This document shows positions 1-10,452 of a stretch of 64,000 nt of DNA, in pieces (within the stretch, counting starts at the first letter, position 1; each line of letters opens with the position of its first letter). The stretch comes from Arthrobacter glacialis (lineage in GTDB: Bacteria; Actinomycetota; Actinomycetes; Actinomycetales; Micrococcaceae). Under the pieces are notes generated by a model that saw only the letters and a program-made list of their open reading frames with translations, searched no databases and was not told where the DNA came from. Position numbers and translations under genes: made by a program. The stretch is taken from NCBI RefSeq assembly GCF_002909445.1, contig NZ_PPXC01000009.1, positions 62,001 to 126,000 of the forward strand, read 5' to 3'.

Positions 1-113
1 TCGGCAATGTCAAAGTGCTCGGGATCCTTGCCCAGGGCACTGAGGTGGGCAAGTATGAGTTGTTCGGCATTGCCGCGGCCGTAGTGTTCGGCTACTGAAT
101 CTTCATAGCTCAT
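1..113 (-). CDS. Putative SAM-dependent methyltransferase, N-terminal fragment
   Basis: The N-terminal 37 codons of a minus-strand gene that runs off the left edge. The peptide begins MSYEDSVAEHYGRGNAEQL and continues through an ALGKDPEHFDIA stretch. From memory this opening (E-x-x-VAxHYG, then a KDPxx segment) resembles a group of class I methyltransferases related to arsenite and sarcosine methyltransferases. The SAM-binding motif lies outside the window, so the function is a guess from the N-terminus. It follows the XPB helicase gene on the same strand after a 52-bp gap. Confidence 0.45.
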   Translation of the reverse strand, partial: MSYEDSVAEHYGRGNAEQLILAHLSALGKDPEHFDIA

Positions 114-165
114 GACGCCTGTGCGCCTCCGTAGTTCAGTGAATTCACGCTTGTTTTTCCCGATC

Positions 166-1839
166 CTACTCCTGTAGACCTTCCATGGCACGGGGAACAT
201 CATGGGCGTCCATGATCCTGTAGGCGTAGCCCTGCTCGGCCAAAAAGCGCTGGCGTTTGGCGGCAAAATCGGCATCGACGGTGTCACGGGCCACCAAGGT
301 GTAGAAGCGGGCCGTGCGGCCGTCGGCCTTGGGCCGCATCAACCTGCCCAGACGCTGGGCTTCTTCCTGCCGGGAACCGAAGGCGCCGGAGACTTGAATG
401 GCCACGGAGGCCTCGGGCAGGTCGATGGAAAAGTTGGCCACCTTGGACACCACAAGAGTGGGTACGCGGCCCTGGCGGAATTCCTCAAAAAGCCGTTCCC
501 GTTCCTTGACCGGGGTGGTGCCCTTGATCAGCGGAGCGTTCAGGCGGGCGGCCAGCTCATCCAGTTGGTCGAGGTACTGTCCAATCACCAATATCTGCTC
601 GCCACCATGGGCTGCCACGAGGGCCTGCGCAACCACGGACTTGGCCAGCGTGGTGGCGCACAAACGGTACTTCTCGCCGTCGTCCGCCGTGGCATAGGCC
701 AATCGTTCCGCGCGCGCCAAGTCCACGCGCACCTCCACGCAGTCGGCGGGAGCAATGTACCCCTGGGCCTCGATTTCCTTCCAAGGCGCGTCGTAGCGCT
801 TGGGACCTATCAAGGCGAAAACCTCGCCCTCGCGGCCGTCCTCGCGAACCAAAGTGGCGGTCAGCCCGAGCCGCCGGCGCGCCTGCAAGTCAGCGGTCAT
901 GCGGAAAATGGGGGCCGGCAGCAGATGGACTTCGTCATAGATCAGCAGGCCCCAGTCGTTGTCATTGAGCAGCTCCAAGTGCGTGAAGCTGCCATTGCGC
1001 CGGGTGGTGAGCACCTGGTACGTGGCAATCGTGACAGGGCGCAACTCCTTCACTGCCCCTGAATACTCCCCAATTTCCGACTCCGTCAAGGTGGTTCGCT
1101 TAAGCAGCTCGGCCTTCCACTGCCTCGCCGAGAGGGTGTTGGTGACAAGAATGAGCGTGGTGGTCCCGGACGCGGCCATGGCGGCGGCACCCACAATGGT
1201 CTTCCCGGCACCGCACGGCAACACCACCACGCCCGAGCCGCCGGCCCAGAAGTTCTCCACGGCCACGCGCTGGTACGGGCGCAGGGTCCAGGGGCTTGCC
1301 CCGGTGTTCTCGCTCAGGGCGATCGGATGACTGGTGCCGTCCACATAGCCGGCCAGGTCCTCGGCAGGCCAGCCGGCCTTGAGCAGCAGCTGCTTGAGCT
1401 CGCCGCGGGCAGTCCCGTGGACCACTACAGTCAACGGATCAATGCGGGCGCCCAGCAGCGCGGACACCTTCTTTGCATGGCACACCTCCGCCAGGATCAG
1501 CTCGTCGTCACTGCGCAGCACCAAGCCATGCTGCGGATCTTTTTCCAGCCGCAGCCGCCCATACCTGGCCATGATCTCGGCAATGTCCAGCAGCAGCGCA
1601 TGCGGCACGGGATAGCGCGAATAGTTCAGCAGGGTGTCCACCACGTGCTCGGCGTCGAGCCCGGCAGCGCGGGCGTTCCACAGCCCCAGTGGCGTGATCC
1701 GGTAGCTGTGCATGTGTTCGGGTGCACGCTCCAGTTCGGCGAAGGCGGCGATGGCGTGGCGGGCGTCGGTGGAGTCCGGGTGCGCCACCTCCAGCAGGAT
1801 GGTCTTGTCGCTTTGAACAATCAACGGACCGTCAGTCAT
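166..1839 (-). CDS. DNA repair helicase, XPB family (SF2)
   Basis: 557-aa superfamily 2 DNA helicase of the bacterial XPB type, expected to unwind DNA in an ATP-dependent way during repair. Visible motifs are a Walker A (PCGAGKT, residues 208-214), a DEVH box (YDEVHLLP, about 301-308), motif III (GLTATLVRED) and C-terminal helicase motifs with QxxGRxxRP near residue 495 (EEAQRLGRLMRP). The first 180 residues are the damage-recognition-like N-terminal region typical of bacterial XPB. The start ATG overlaps the stop of the upstream gene by 4 bp (ATGA), so the two are translationally coupled. The neighbouring gene supplies the Ssl2/XPB N-terminal domain that eukaryotic XPB carries in one chain. 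Confidence 0.93.
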   Translation of the reverse strand: MTDGPLIVQSDKTILLEVAHPDSTDARHAIAAFAELERAPEHMHSYRITPLGLWNARAAGLDAEHVVDTLLNYSRYPVPHALLLDIAEIMARYGRLRLEKDPQHGLVLRSDDELILAEVCHAKKVSALLGARIDPLTVVVHGTARGELKQLLLKAGWPAEDLAGYVDGTSHPIALSENTGASPWTLRPYQRVAVENFWAGGSGVVVLPCGAGKTIVGAAAMAASGTTTLILVTNTLSARQWKAELLKRTTLTESEIGEYSGAVKELRPVTIATYQVLTTRRNGSFTHLELLNDNDWGLLIYDEVHLLPAPIFRMTADLQARRRLGLTATLVREDGREGEVFALIGPKRYDAPWKEIEAQGYIAPADCVEVRVDLARAERLAYATADDGEKYRLCATTLAKSVVAQALVAAHGGEQILVIGQYLDQLDELAARLNAPLIKGTTPVKERERLFEEFRQGRVPTLVVSKVANFSIDLPEASVAIQVSGAFGSRQEEAQRLGRLMRPKADGRTARFYTLVARDTVDADFAAKRQRFLAEQGYAYRIMDAHDVPRAMEGLQE

Positions 1840-3680
1840 GGGAGTTCCGTCCCTTCCTGTGGAGGATCTTCCACTGCCGTGATCCTGTGGATGCTGAAAT
1901 GCCGTTCACGCCCCGTGCCATTGAGCCGCGCCCGGAGCAAGCCTCCCACAAGTGAGAGCGGCACCAGCAACACCCGTTCAACGTCGCCGGAACCATTCAC
2001 CGCGCTCAGCCACACCGTGCTGCCGCTGGCAATGGACAGCCGCAATTGTTCCATGACCAGCGCCGGCCCGGCCTCGTCCTGCACGGCCGAACCCCAGACC
2101 GGGCTGCGCCGAAGCTGAGCCAGTTGGGCCTGCATCTGGAGATGGACGACGTCGTCAGTTGGCCGGGGTGCCTCCCACGCCAGGGCTGTGGTCCTGTCGG
2201 GCCCGCGTCGCGGTGTGCTTGCCGGGGAGTCTTGCCGGGTCATTCCTGCCGGGTGTTTGGCAGCGGCTGCGCCGATCAGGTACTCAAGGGATTGGGGCAG
2301 CTCGGTGCGGCAATGCCGGCGAAGAAACCCCAGGATGCTCTCCTTGCTTTGGCCCGCAGCCATGGCGCCTTGCAGTGAGCCCTCACTGATGCGGAAGATC
2401 CCGGCAGCTCCCCGCCCTTCCGTGGCGGCCAAAAGTTTCAGTTCCGCTGCGATGGCGGGCGCCAGAAAGCCGGGTGCTACAACGCTCAGGTCACCTTGAA
2501 TGACAAAGTGGTCAATGGGCTCCGGCAGTGTGGAGTCCAGTGCGGCCAGTGCCGCTGGCCAGTCGTTCGCGGCGGCGCAACGGCCAGTGATGCTCAGCGC
2601 ACCGGCGCCCGTCAGTCCCAGAAGTTCCAGCTCGGCCATGATTCCCGGCACCAGGGCGGACATGGCAGCGGACTGCCTCGGATGGCGCCAAGCCAGCTGG
2701 GCCACGACGGAATCAAGGGTGGGAGCATAAGTGGTGTTCGGTGGTTCGGAGTTGCGGGAGGGTGCGGCCAGCTCCGGGGCGGCGAGAACACGCAGTACCC
2801 TGTGGCGCAAAGCGGCAAGGTGGGGGAGAGTCGAGGTCACCGCCAACGGTTTTGCTGCCGGGCTGTCCGGTGCCGGGCTGTTTGGTGCGTCGGAGAACGG
2901 AAGCCTGGTGCTGTCCTGCCAGGCTTTGGCTAGCGCCAACCATTGGGCCGGGCGCTCCAACAGCAGCCAATCCGGCGTTGCCGCCCGCCACTGCGCCGAT
3001 GCGCGGTCATAGGAAATAAGGTGTGCTGTGGCCGCCAGCTCAAGATAAAAGCACAGCTGTGCTTCATTGATTTTCAGCCACACGGCGAGTTTCCGCACAG
3101 TACGCACCCCCGCGCCCCTGTCGCGCAATGCTGCCAGCGGAGCATGCCCGATGGACTCCACCAGTTCGGCGGTGACTCTTAGCAGGGTCTCGACGGCGCT
3201 CGCCGCTGCGTTGTCGCGCAGGGCCGTGCGAACCTCCGCCAGCTTCGCGCTGGGCGGGGCGGCCGGGGGTGTCAAGTGATCCCCCAGAGGCGGGCCTTCG
3301 CCCAAGGCAAGCCCCACGGAGGCGAGGGTGCAAAATTGCTGGGTGCCGCCGTCGTCCGCGGGCGTCTGGGTAGCCGGTGAAGCTGGAATCTCGGCAGTCA
3401 GCAGAGCCATCTCATGCAACTCAGCCAGCGTTGCCGGCACGTGGGCTGCTTCCGTGCCCGTCGCGGCAGGTGAATGCAGGGCAGTCAGCGCGTGCAGCTG
3501 GGAAAAATTGAGCGCATCCAGTGCGGCCAGAATGCTGCTGGGACCGCACAGCCGCGTTGCCAGGGCGGCGAAATTGGCCACCGGCGGATTGATGGCATCC
3601 GGGCGCAGGGTGAAGAGCCGCAGCAGCTGGGCGTCGCTGCGGTGGGCCAGCTCGGCCGCCACGTCCGCCAGAGTGCCCAT
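1836..3680 (-). CDS. Helicase-associated protein with XPB/Ssl2-type N-terminal domain
   Basis: About 614 aa; the chosen ATG begins MGTLADVAAELAHRSDAQLL. A longer open frame reaches 3830 but would overlap the upstream small membrane gene and has a low-complexity, non-conserved N-terminus, so it was not used. The early segment (LRLFTLRPDAINPP) and the wHTH-like middle match actinobacterial proteins annotated as helicase-associated domain or helicase XPB/Ssl2 N-terminal domain proteins. Its C-terminus (WLSAVNGSGDVERVLLVPLS, then HRITAVED) is a WYL-like fold by appearance. The gene overlaps the XPB helicase by 4 bp and probably encodes a partner of that enzyme. No strong Shine-Dalgarno sequence is visible before the ATG. 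Confidence 0.8.
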   Translation of the reverse strand: MGTLADVAAELAHRSDAQLLRLFTLRPDAINPPVANFAALATRLCGPSSILAALDALNFSQLHALTALHSPAATGTEAAHVPATLAELHEMALLTAEIPASPATQTPADDGGTQQFCTLASVGLALGEGPPLGDHLTPPAAPPSAKLAEVRTALRDNAAASAVETLLRVTAELVESIGHAPLAALRDRGAGVRTVRKLAVWLKINEAQLCFYLELAATAHLISYDRASAQWRAATPDWLLLERPAQWLALAKAWQDSTRLPFSDAPNSPAPDSPAAKPLAVTSTLPHLAALRHRVLRVLAAPELAAPSRNSEPPNTTYAPTLDSVVAQLAWRHPRQSAAMSALVPGIMAELELLGLTGAGALSITGRCAAANDWPAALAALDSTLPEPIDHFVIQGDLSVVAPGFLAPAIAAELKLLAATEGRGAAGIFRISEGSLQGAMAAGQSKESILGFLRRHCRTELPQSLEYLIGAAAAKHPAGMTRQDSPASTPRRGPDRTTALAWEAPRPTDDVVHLQMQAQLAQLRRSPVWGSAVQDEAGPALVMEQLRLSIASGSTVWLSAVNGSGDVERVLLVPLSLVGGLLRARLNGTGRERHFSIHRITAVEDPPQEGTELP

Positions 3681-3709
3681 GGGTGGGAGCAGCGCAGGAA
3701 TGGTGCCGG

Positions 3710-3955
3710 CTAGAGTCGGCGGCGAATGGCCACCGAGCGCAGCACGCTGGTGCCCATCATGAGAAACGCCGCGGGCAGGGCGATCATGGAGATCCAGTTG
3801 AAGCCGGGCCACGGTGTGCCGCCAGCCCACTTGCTGATCAAGACAACTATCAGCGCGATCAAGGCAATCACTGCCATGGCCATGGCCGCGTAGTTGAACA
3901 TCTGCCAGCCACGGCTCACTGTTTGCGGGGCGGAAAAGTGGGGGTTCATGAACAT
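3710..3955 (-). CDS. Small two-helix membrane protein, unknown function
   Basis: 81 aa. After a short N-terminus ending RGWQMFNY there are two hydrophobic segments: residues about 22-42 (AAMAMAVIALIALIVVLI) and 55-72 (WISMIALPAAFLMMGTSVL), then a basic tail (RSVAIRRRL). The amphipathic start, Trp-Pro-Gly linker and Arg-rich C-terminus suggest a small inner-membrane protein. It is the first gene of the minus-strand run leading to the helicase pair. The start may be the first ATG or the ATG two codons later (MNPHFSAP). No domain was recognised. Confidence 0.65.
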   Translation of the reverse strand: MFMNPHFSAPQTVSRGWQMFNYAAMAMAVIALIALIVVLISKWAGGTPWPGFNWISMIALPAAFLMMGTSVLRSVAIRRRL

Positions 3956-4150
3956 AACGCTAACAGCGGACAGTTGGGGCGCAAAGCCGCGGTGACGGGG
4001 TCAACACGGTAATGTAAGGGTGCGTGTTGCTACACGTTCTGTCACTGTAGGTACCGGCCGTCACAAATTACGGCCCGAAGTACTGCGGAAAGCACTCGCA
4101 CAGGCACAGAATGTGATTTCCACCGACAAAACTTTTTAAGGGGTAAGCAA

Positions 4151-4531
4151 GTGCCTATCGGCAAAGTGAAGTGGTACGACAACGAAAAAGGCTTCGGCAT
4201 CATTGCTGCCGATGACGGTCGCGAGGTTTTCCTGCGCGCCAATGCGCTGCCGGCGGATGCGGGTGAGATCAAGCCCGGAACGCGGATGGAATTTGGTGTA
4301 GCCGACGGCCGCAAAGGTGCCCAAGCCATGGCTGCAAAGATCTTGGACCGCAGCGCCTCGGCGGCCAAGGCCAAGCGCATGCCAGCCCGCGACCTTGCCC
4401 CGATTGTGCAGGACCTGGTTTCCTTGCTGGAGCACTCTGTAGGATCACTGACCAACGGCAAGTATCCTGATGGTGACGCGAGCAAGATTGCCGCAGCGTT
4501 GCGCAAGGTTGCCGACAACTTCGACGCATAA
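4151..4531 (+). CDS. Cold-shock domain protein with degenerate RNP motifs and C-terminal extension
   Basis: 126 aa. The first 65 residues form a cold-shock OB fold (GKVKWYDNEKGFGII), followed by an extension of about 60 residues ending in an acidic helix (IAAALRKVADNFDA). Canonical cold-shock proteins carry KGFGFI and VFVHFSA; here these sites read KGFGII and VFLRANAL, so some nucleic-acid-stacking aromatic or His residues are missing. The GTG start follows a good ribosome site (AAGGGG, 7-nt spacing). The roughly 140-bp leader resembles the long 5' UTRs of csp genes, but no cold-box is claimed. It is probably co-transcribed with the DUF3027 gene 2 bp downstream. RNA chaperone activity is inferred from the family only. 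Confidence 0.88.
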   Translation: MPIGKVKWYDNEKGFGIIAADDGREVFLRANALPADAGEIKPGTRMEFGVADGRKGAQAMAAKILDRSASAAKAKRMPARDLAPIVQDLVSLLEHSVGSLTNGKYPDGDASKIAAALRKVADNFDA

Positions 4532-4533
4532 CG

Positions 4534-5073
4534 GTGCCCACCATGACCGAATTTTCTGGCGAATCAGACGCCTCAGCTGTTCCGGAAGCAACGCAGCGCC
4601 CGGGTGTTCCCCTCTGGCGTGTGGGGAAGCCTGACGCTTTCCTGGCCGCAGATGTGGCAACCGCGCGTGAGGCTGTGCGGAGCATTGCCAACGACACTGA
4701 CATTGGCAGGCATCTCGGTGCCCGCAGTGAAGGTGTCCGCTGCGTGACGCATTTGTTTGAATCCCTGCTGCCCGGATACGGCGGCTGGGTTTGGTTTGCC
4801 ACGCTGGCCAGGGTTTCCCGCGGCAAGGCCTCCACGGTCAATGAAGTGGGGATGCTTCCCACCAACGATTCCGTTCTGGCGCCCCCGTGGGTGCCCTGGT
4901 CCGAGCGGGTGCGCCCCGAGGACCAGCCCGCTCCTGAGGAGGAGCATGGCCTGGTTGAACCGGCCGACGCCGAGGCTGACGCTGATTCCGAGGCTGACGC
5001 TGACGACGACGGTGATGAGTCTCCTGCGGACGACGGCGCGCCCGGCGAGACTGACGCCGACGAGCAGAACTAG
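4534..5073 (+). CDS. DUF3027 domain-containing protein
   Basis: 179 aa; start is GTG at 4534 or ATG at 4543. The core (WRVGKPDAFLAADVATAREA, later HLFESLLPGYGGWVWFATLA and PPWVPWSERVRPED) matches the actinobacterial DUF3027 family, whose biochemical role is unknown to me. The last 50 residues are a very acidic low-complexity tail of Asp, Glu and Ala. It starts 2 bp after the cold-shock-like gene, and this pairing is common in Actinobacteria. A strong terminator follows. Confidence 0.85.
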   Translation: MPTMTEFSGESDASAVPEATQRPGVPLWRVGKPDAFLAADVATAREAVRSIANDTDIGRHLGARSEGVRCVTHLFESLLPGYGGWVWFATLARVSRGKASTVNEVGMLPTNDSVLAPPWVPWSERVRPEDQPAPEEEHGLVEPADAEADADSEADADDDGDESPADDGAPGETDADEQN

Positions 5074-5087
5074 AGACATGTAGTGCT

Positions 5088-5122
5088 AAAGAAGCCCCAC
5101 CAGCTACTGGTGGGGCTTCTTT
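5088..5122 (+). terminator. Rho-independent terminator after the DUF3027 gene
   Basis: A perfect 16-bp stem (AAAGAAGCCCCACCAG and its complement) closes a 3-nt loop and ends in a T-run. It separates the csp/DUF3027 operon from the large surface-protein gene. Confidence 0.9.
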
Positions 5123-5280
5123 CATCTGATGTCTGCGAGGGGTCGGAGAGGTTCGGCCCTAGCGTGGTTTGTGCGGACGTTGGCGGCGTTCCGTTGCCGT
5201 TTCATGCCAAACGAATAAGGCAAAAAGTCACAGAGTGGAACTCGTGGACAACTAAAACGCACAAACATAGGATGTTATCC

Positions 5281-8200
5281 ATGACAAAATATGGATGTGA
5301 GCCGGGTCACTCAACGGTGACGCCGGCAAGGTTGCGGGGCTGGGGCGCCGGAGTGATTGTTTTTGGCCTGGGTGCCGCGCTGGCTGCGGGGGCCATGCCG
5401 GCCATTGCCAATGAGGTGAATGCGCCAACAGTTGCCACGCCGTGGGCGGCAGGCACTGCGCTTCCTGCCACAGGACTGAGTTCTCAAACCGTTGGCTTCC
5501 ACGCCAATCAGCCAGTGGCTTTGGATCAGGCGGCACTGCCCAAGCACGCCGCCAACCGTGTGATTGTTGACGTCACCACCTTCGGGGCCGACCCCACGGG
5601 TGTGAAGGACTCGGCCAAGGCGGTCAATGACGCGATTCTGCACGCCAAGAGCTTGCACAAGCCAACCACCATTCTTTTCCCCTGTGGCGTCTACTCCATG
5701 TATCCGGAGAATGCTCCGAAGCGTGAACTCTACGTTTCCAACACGGTTGGCGCCGACCCAAACTACAAAACAAAGTCCATCGGCCTGCTGATCGAGGACA
5801 TGGAAGATGTGATTGTGGAGGGCATGGGCTCGCAGCTCACCTTCCATGGCAGCCAAACCGAATTTGCCAACATTCGCTCCACTGACGTCACCATCCAAAA
5901 CCTGGACACTGACTGGTACGCCGCCGGAACCCTGGACCTGCCCGTTGTGGGCAGTGGTGTTGCCGACGGTTTCGGGTACCGGGACATCCAGGTCCCCGTG
6001 GGTGTCAACGTCGCCATCAATGGCGCAACAGCCACTTTCAATGGTGAAAACAGTCCCGCAACAGGCCTGCCGTACTGGACACATGCACCCTCGGGAGCCA
6101 CCGGCGGACACAACCAGACCCGCGACCTGGCCACAGGGCAGACCCTGCGCACGGGAGTTCAGCTGTGGAACAACTCGCGGGCCGTTACCGATCTTGGCAA
6201 CGGCGTGTACCGGGTCAGTTACAACAACGCAGCCGACCCGGGCGGCACCGGCAAGGCGTACGAGATCCGCAAGACCACCCGTGACACTCCTGGTGGGCTG
6301 ATCTGGGAATCCCAGCGCACGGCCCTGAAGAACATGAAACTGCACTACCTGCATGGATTTGGCATTGTGGGCCAGTTCAGCAAGGACGTGGCTCTGGATG
6401 CGATCACGCTGCGCACAGACTTTGGCACGGGCCGCCAAACAGCCGCCTTTGCCGACTTCATCCAGATGTCAGGCATTGCCGGCAAGGTGCAGATCACCAA
6501 CTCACTCTTTGACAACCCGCACGACGATCCCATCAACATCCACGGCACCTACGTGGAGGTCAAGGCCGTGGACCGGGCGGCCAAGACCGTCACCTTGCAA
6601 TACATGCACAATGAGACGGCCGGTTTCCCGCAGTTCTATGCAGGAGATGAACTGCGCTTCGTCAAAAAGGCCACCATGCTGCCCGAGGGTGCCACCACCT
6701 TCAAGGTGGCCAGCGTTGACGGCCCCACCGGCAAGGACTCCACCAAGAACCTGACGCAGATGACTGTGACTCTCGACGGCGAGCTCCCGACAAATCTGGC
6801 GGCGAGCCAGTTCGTGGCCGAGAACCTCACCTACACGCCCGAGGTGTACATTGCCGGCAACACGTTCCAGTCGGTGCCCACACGGGGCATCCTGGTGACC
6901 ACCCCTCGTGAGGTGCTCATTGAACGCAATGTGTTCGACCAGATGGGCATGGCCAGCATTTACATTTCTGCCGATGCGGCCTCGTGGTACGAATCCAGCG
7001 GAGTGGACAATGTGAACATCCGCAACAATGTCTTTGACCGCCCCAGCACGGGCTCCGCGACCATCTTTGTGGATCCCACCAACAGCCAGAGCGAAGCCGG
7101 CAAGGCAGTCCATCACGGCATCAACATTGCGGGGAATCGCTTCTCGGTGCTCCCCGGCGGCCAGCTGGTCAGCGCAAAGTCGGTATCCGGGCTGGACTTC
7201 ACCGCAAACACCGTCAATCACTATGCGCCCACCAATCCCGTCTCGGTGAGCTCGTCCAAGGCGTTGTTCAATTTCAGTTCCAGTGCTGACATCGACATTG
7301 CGGGGAACACGTATGAAAAGGGCTTCAACCTGCGGGCCAACACCTCCGGCATGGATGCCGCAGAGGTTAGAGGTACGCCGGATGCGATTGTGAACAATGG
7401 CGACAACATCACCCCGCTGGGCAATCCGGCGTCGCCCCTGGCCACCGGTATGGGTTGGGTGCGCGAAGATGTCTCCAAGTGGACGGCCGTGGACAAGAAC
7501 ACGGTGACACTTAAGGCGGGCTCCAGTGGTCTGTGGGCTACGCAGAACGCTGCTGTGAACATCCTGCGCCAGAATGCGCCCCTGGTGGGTGACGCCACCA
7601 TGGTGGTCAAGATGAGCGGCGCCACCGCGTCCCAGTACGAAGAAGCCGGGCTGATTCTCTACTCCGACGATGACAACTATGTTGCCCTGCAGCGCAAGCA
7701 TGCCAACGGTTCGCCCGTGCTGGCACTGGTCACGGAAACCGGTGGCAGCCCCAATGAAAACACCAAGGTGGCGGCTCCGGCTGCTGCTGACGTGTGGTTG
7801 AAGCTGGTCCGCGCAGGCAACCAGTACACGGCCAGCTACTCCACCGACAATGTCACTTTCACCACCATCGGGACCGTCACCAATGCAACGGTGACCAACG
7901 GCAAAACAGGCATCCTGGCTGTTGGCGCCAGCAGCGCAAACGCGCCGTTCACGTTCACTGACCTGTTGGTGAACACCGTGGCCCAGCCGTTCTTTGAGCA
8001 GGTGAACGCGCCGGAACCGGCAAAGTTGGTGGCGGGCCTGGCGGCCCCCGTGTGGACTGGTGTGCAGTTTGCTGCGCCCAGTTCGCCGCTGGCCGCGCTG
8101 GCGTCCGTGCCCGCAGCCACCAAGTCTGTTTCAACGAAGTTCACGGCAGCCGATGCCTCCACCGGCCTGCAGGTGCAATTCAATGACAAGGTTGCCACAG

Positions 8201-8976
8201 CCGGCTCAGGAGGTGCCTACACCTTCAATCTGATGCCCGGGGCCAACGTGGTCCAGGTCCAAACCATGGGCAGCGACGGCGTCTCCTCACAAACCTACCG
8301 CTGGGTCATTTCCCGTCAAGGTGCGCTGAACAAGCCCGGCGCCAACTTGGTCTGTGCACCGGTTGTGGTGCCCACAACGCCGCCGGCCACTGTGCCCCCA
8401 ACTACTGCGCCACCAACAACTGTTGCGCCCACCACCGCACCTCCGACGCTGCCGCCGGTGACGACGGCCCCGCCGACAACGACGAGCCCGTCCGTCACTC
8501 CGCCTGCAACGACCGCTCCGGCCACTGTTGCGCCGTCCGGTTCAGTGGACGCGGAAACGGTCTCTGCCGGTGGCGAGCTGACGGTGACCGGCAAGAACTT
8601 CAAGCCGGGCACAACAGCCACGTTCACGCTGCATTCGAACCCGGTGGTTTTGGGAACGGCAGTGGTTGCAGCTGACGGAACGGTGTCCCTGACTGCCACG
8701 GTGCCGGCCAATGCTCTTGCTGGTGCCCACACCGTGGTCATCACAGGAACCGGCATCAACGGTGAGGCGGCCAAGGTCAGCATCGCCGTGACAGTTGCCG
8801 GCGGCACTGCCACGGGCGAGGCAACAACCGCTGCGGCAACGACGGCTGCTGCGGCAGCGGATGACCTGGCCAGCACGGGAGCCAGCGGCTCCGTGGTGGG
8901 CGGGCTCGCCGTCGCCCTTGTCCTGGGCGGTCTGGTCCTGTTCTGGACTACCCGACGGAGGGCAGCCAACCACTAG
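5281..8976 (+). CDS. Secreted, LAXTG-anchored parallel beta-helix protein, probable GH110 alpha-galactosidase
   Basis: 1231 aa. The ATG at 5281 has AGGA 8 nt upstream; the open frame extends 5' through the previous terminator, so longer starts were rejected. Order: signal peptide with hydrophobic core about residues 22-43 (GVIVFGLGAALAAGA); a right-handed beta-helix from about 95 to 700 opening VTTFGADPTGVKDSAKAV; a concanavalin-like DUF1349-type domain about 724-905; a Pro/Thr linker about 1030-1085; an Ig-like domain about 1085-1180; and a cell-wall signal LASTG (1196-1200) followed by a membrane helix and RRR tail. The segment NPHDDPINIHGTYVEV with an Asp pair at 415-416 recalls the signature of GH110 alpha-1,3-galactosidases. 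The LASTG form fits class E sortases. Substrate is inferred; a pectate-lyase-like polysaccharide enzyme is the alternative. Confidence 0.8.
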   Translation: MTKYGCEPGHSTVTPARLRGWGAGVIVFGLGAALAAGAMPAIANEVNAPTVATPWAAGTALPATGLSSQTVGFHANQPVALDQAALPKHAANRVIVDVTTFGADPTGVKDSAKAVNDAILHAKSLHKPTTILFPCGVYSMYPENAPKRELYVSNTVGADPNYKTKSIGLLIEDMEDVIVEGMGSQLTFHGSQTEFANIRSTDVTIQNLDTDWYAAGTLDLPVVGSGVADGFGYRDIQVPVGVNVAINGATATFNGENSPATGLPYWTHAPSGATGGHNQTRDLATGQTLRTGVQLWNNSRAVTDLGNGVYRVSYNNAADPGGTGKAYEIRKTTRDTPGGLIWESQRTALKNMKLHYLHGFGIVGQFSKDVALDAITLRTDFGTGRQTAAFADFIQMSGIAGKVQITNSLFDNPHDDPINIHGTYVEVKAVDRAAKTVTLQYMHNETAGFPQFYAGDELRFVKKATMLPEGATTFKVASVDGPTGKDSTKNLTQMTVTLDGELPTNLAASQFVAENLTYTPEVYIAGNTFQSVPTRGILVTTPREVLIERNVFDQMGMASIYISADAASWYESSGVDNVNIRNNVFDRPSTGSATIFVDPTNSQSEAGKAVHHGINIAGNRFSVLPGGQLVSAKSVSGLDFTANTVNHYAPTNPVSVSSSKALFNFSSSADIDIAGNTYEKGFNLRANTSGMDAAEVRGTPDAIVNNGDNITPLGNPASPLATGMGWVREDVSKWTAVDKNTVTLKAGSSGLWATQNAAVNILRQNAPLVGDATMVVKMSGATASQYEEAGLILYSDDDNYVALQRKHANGSPVLALVTETGGSPNENTKVAAPAAADVWLKLVRAGNQYTASYSTDNVTFTTIGTVTNATVTNGKTGILAVGASSANAPFTFTDLLVNTVAQPFFEQVNAPEPAKLVAGLAAPVWTGVQFAAPSSPLAALASVPAATKSVSTKFTAADASTGLQVQFNDKVATAGSGGAYTFNLMPGANVVQVQTMGSDGVSSQTYRWVISRQGALNKPGANLVCAPVVVPTTPPATVPPTTAPPTTVAPTTAPPTLPPVTTAPPTTTSPSVTPPATTAPATVAPSGSVDAETVSAGGELTVTGKNFKPGTTATFTLHSNPVVLGTAVVAADGTVSLTATVPANALAGAHTVVITGTGINGEAAKVSIAVTVAGGTATGEATTAAATTAAAAADDLASTGASGSVVGGLAVALVLGGLVLFWTTRRRAANH

Positions 8977-9015
8977 GTCTGCATGGCGCTTGGGGAGGGT
9001 TCGCAGGCGGGCACA

Positions 9016-9050
9016 AAGGAGGCGGCTTCCGCAGGGGAAGCCGCCTCCTT
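9016..9050. terminator. Bidirectional terminator between the beta-helix gene and serC
   Basis: A perfect 15-bp stem (AAGGAGGCGGCTTCC and its complement) with a 5-nt loop lies between two convergent genes. A-rich and T-rich flanks are short but present on both sides. Confidence 0.82.
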
Positions 9051-9073
9051 GATACGCCTGGTGATGCGTGGAG

Positions 9074-10279
<1,206 letters not shown>

Positions 10280-10452
10280 TCAGCGGAAAAATGCTGACAT
10301 GTACTGAACAAACCGCCCACCCATGGCCGTTCCCCGTGCACCCATGACTGGCGCGCAGCTGCCCCAGGTTTCCTTCCGTAGCGCCACTCAGGCTAACGTA
10401 GAGATGAAAAGGCTTTGCCCAAAATCTCACCCAACAACAGGAGGATACTGCC

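Noticed and set aside
3681-3830. N-terminal extension of the helicase-associated protein
   Set aside because: It overlaps the upstream small membrane gene and is low complexity; the ATG at 3680 gives the family-typical start.
5083-5280. Upstream extension of the beta-helix protein frame
   Set aside because: It would start within the terminator of the preceding gene; the ATG at 5281 has a ribosome site and a signal peptide.
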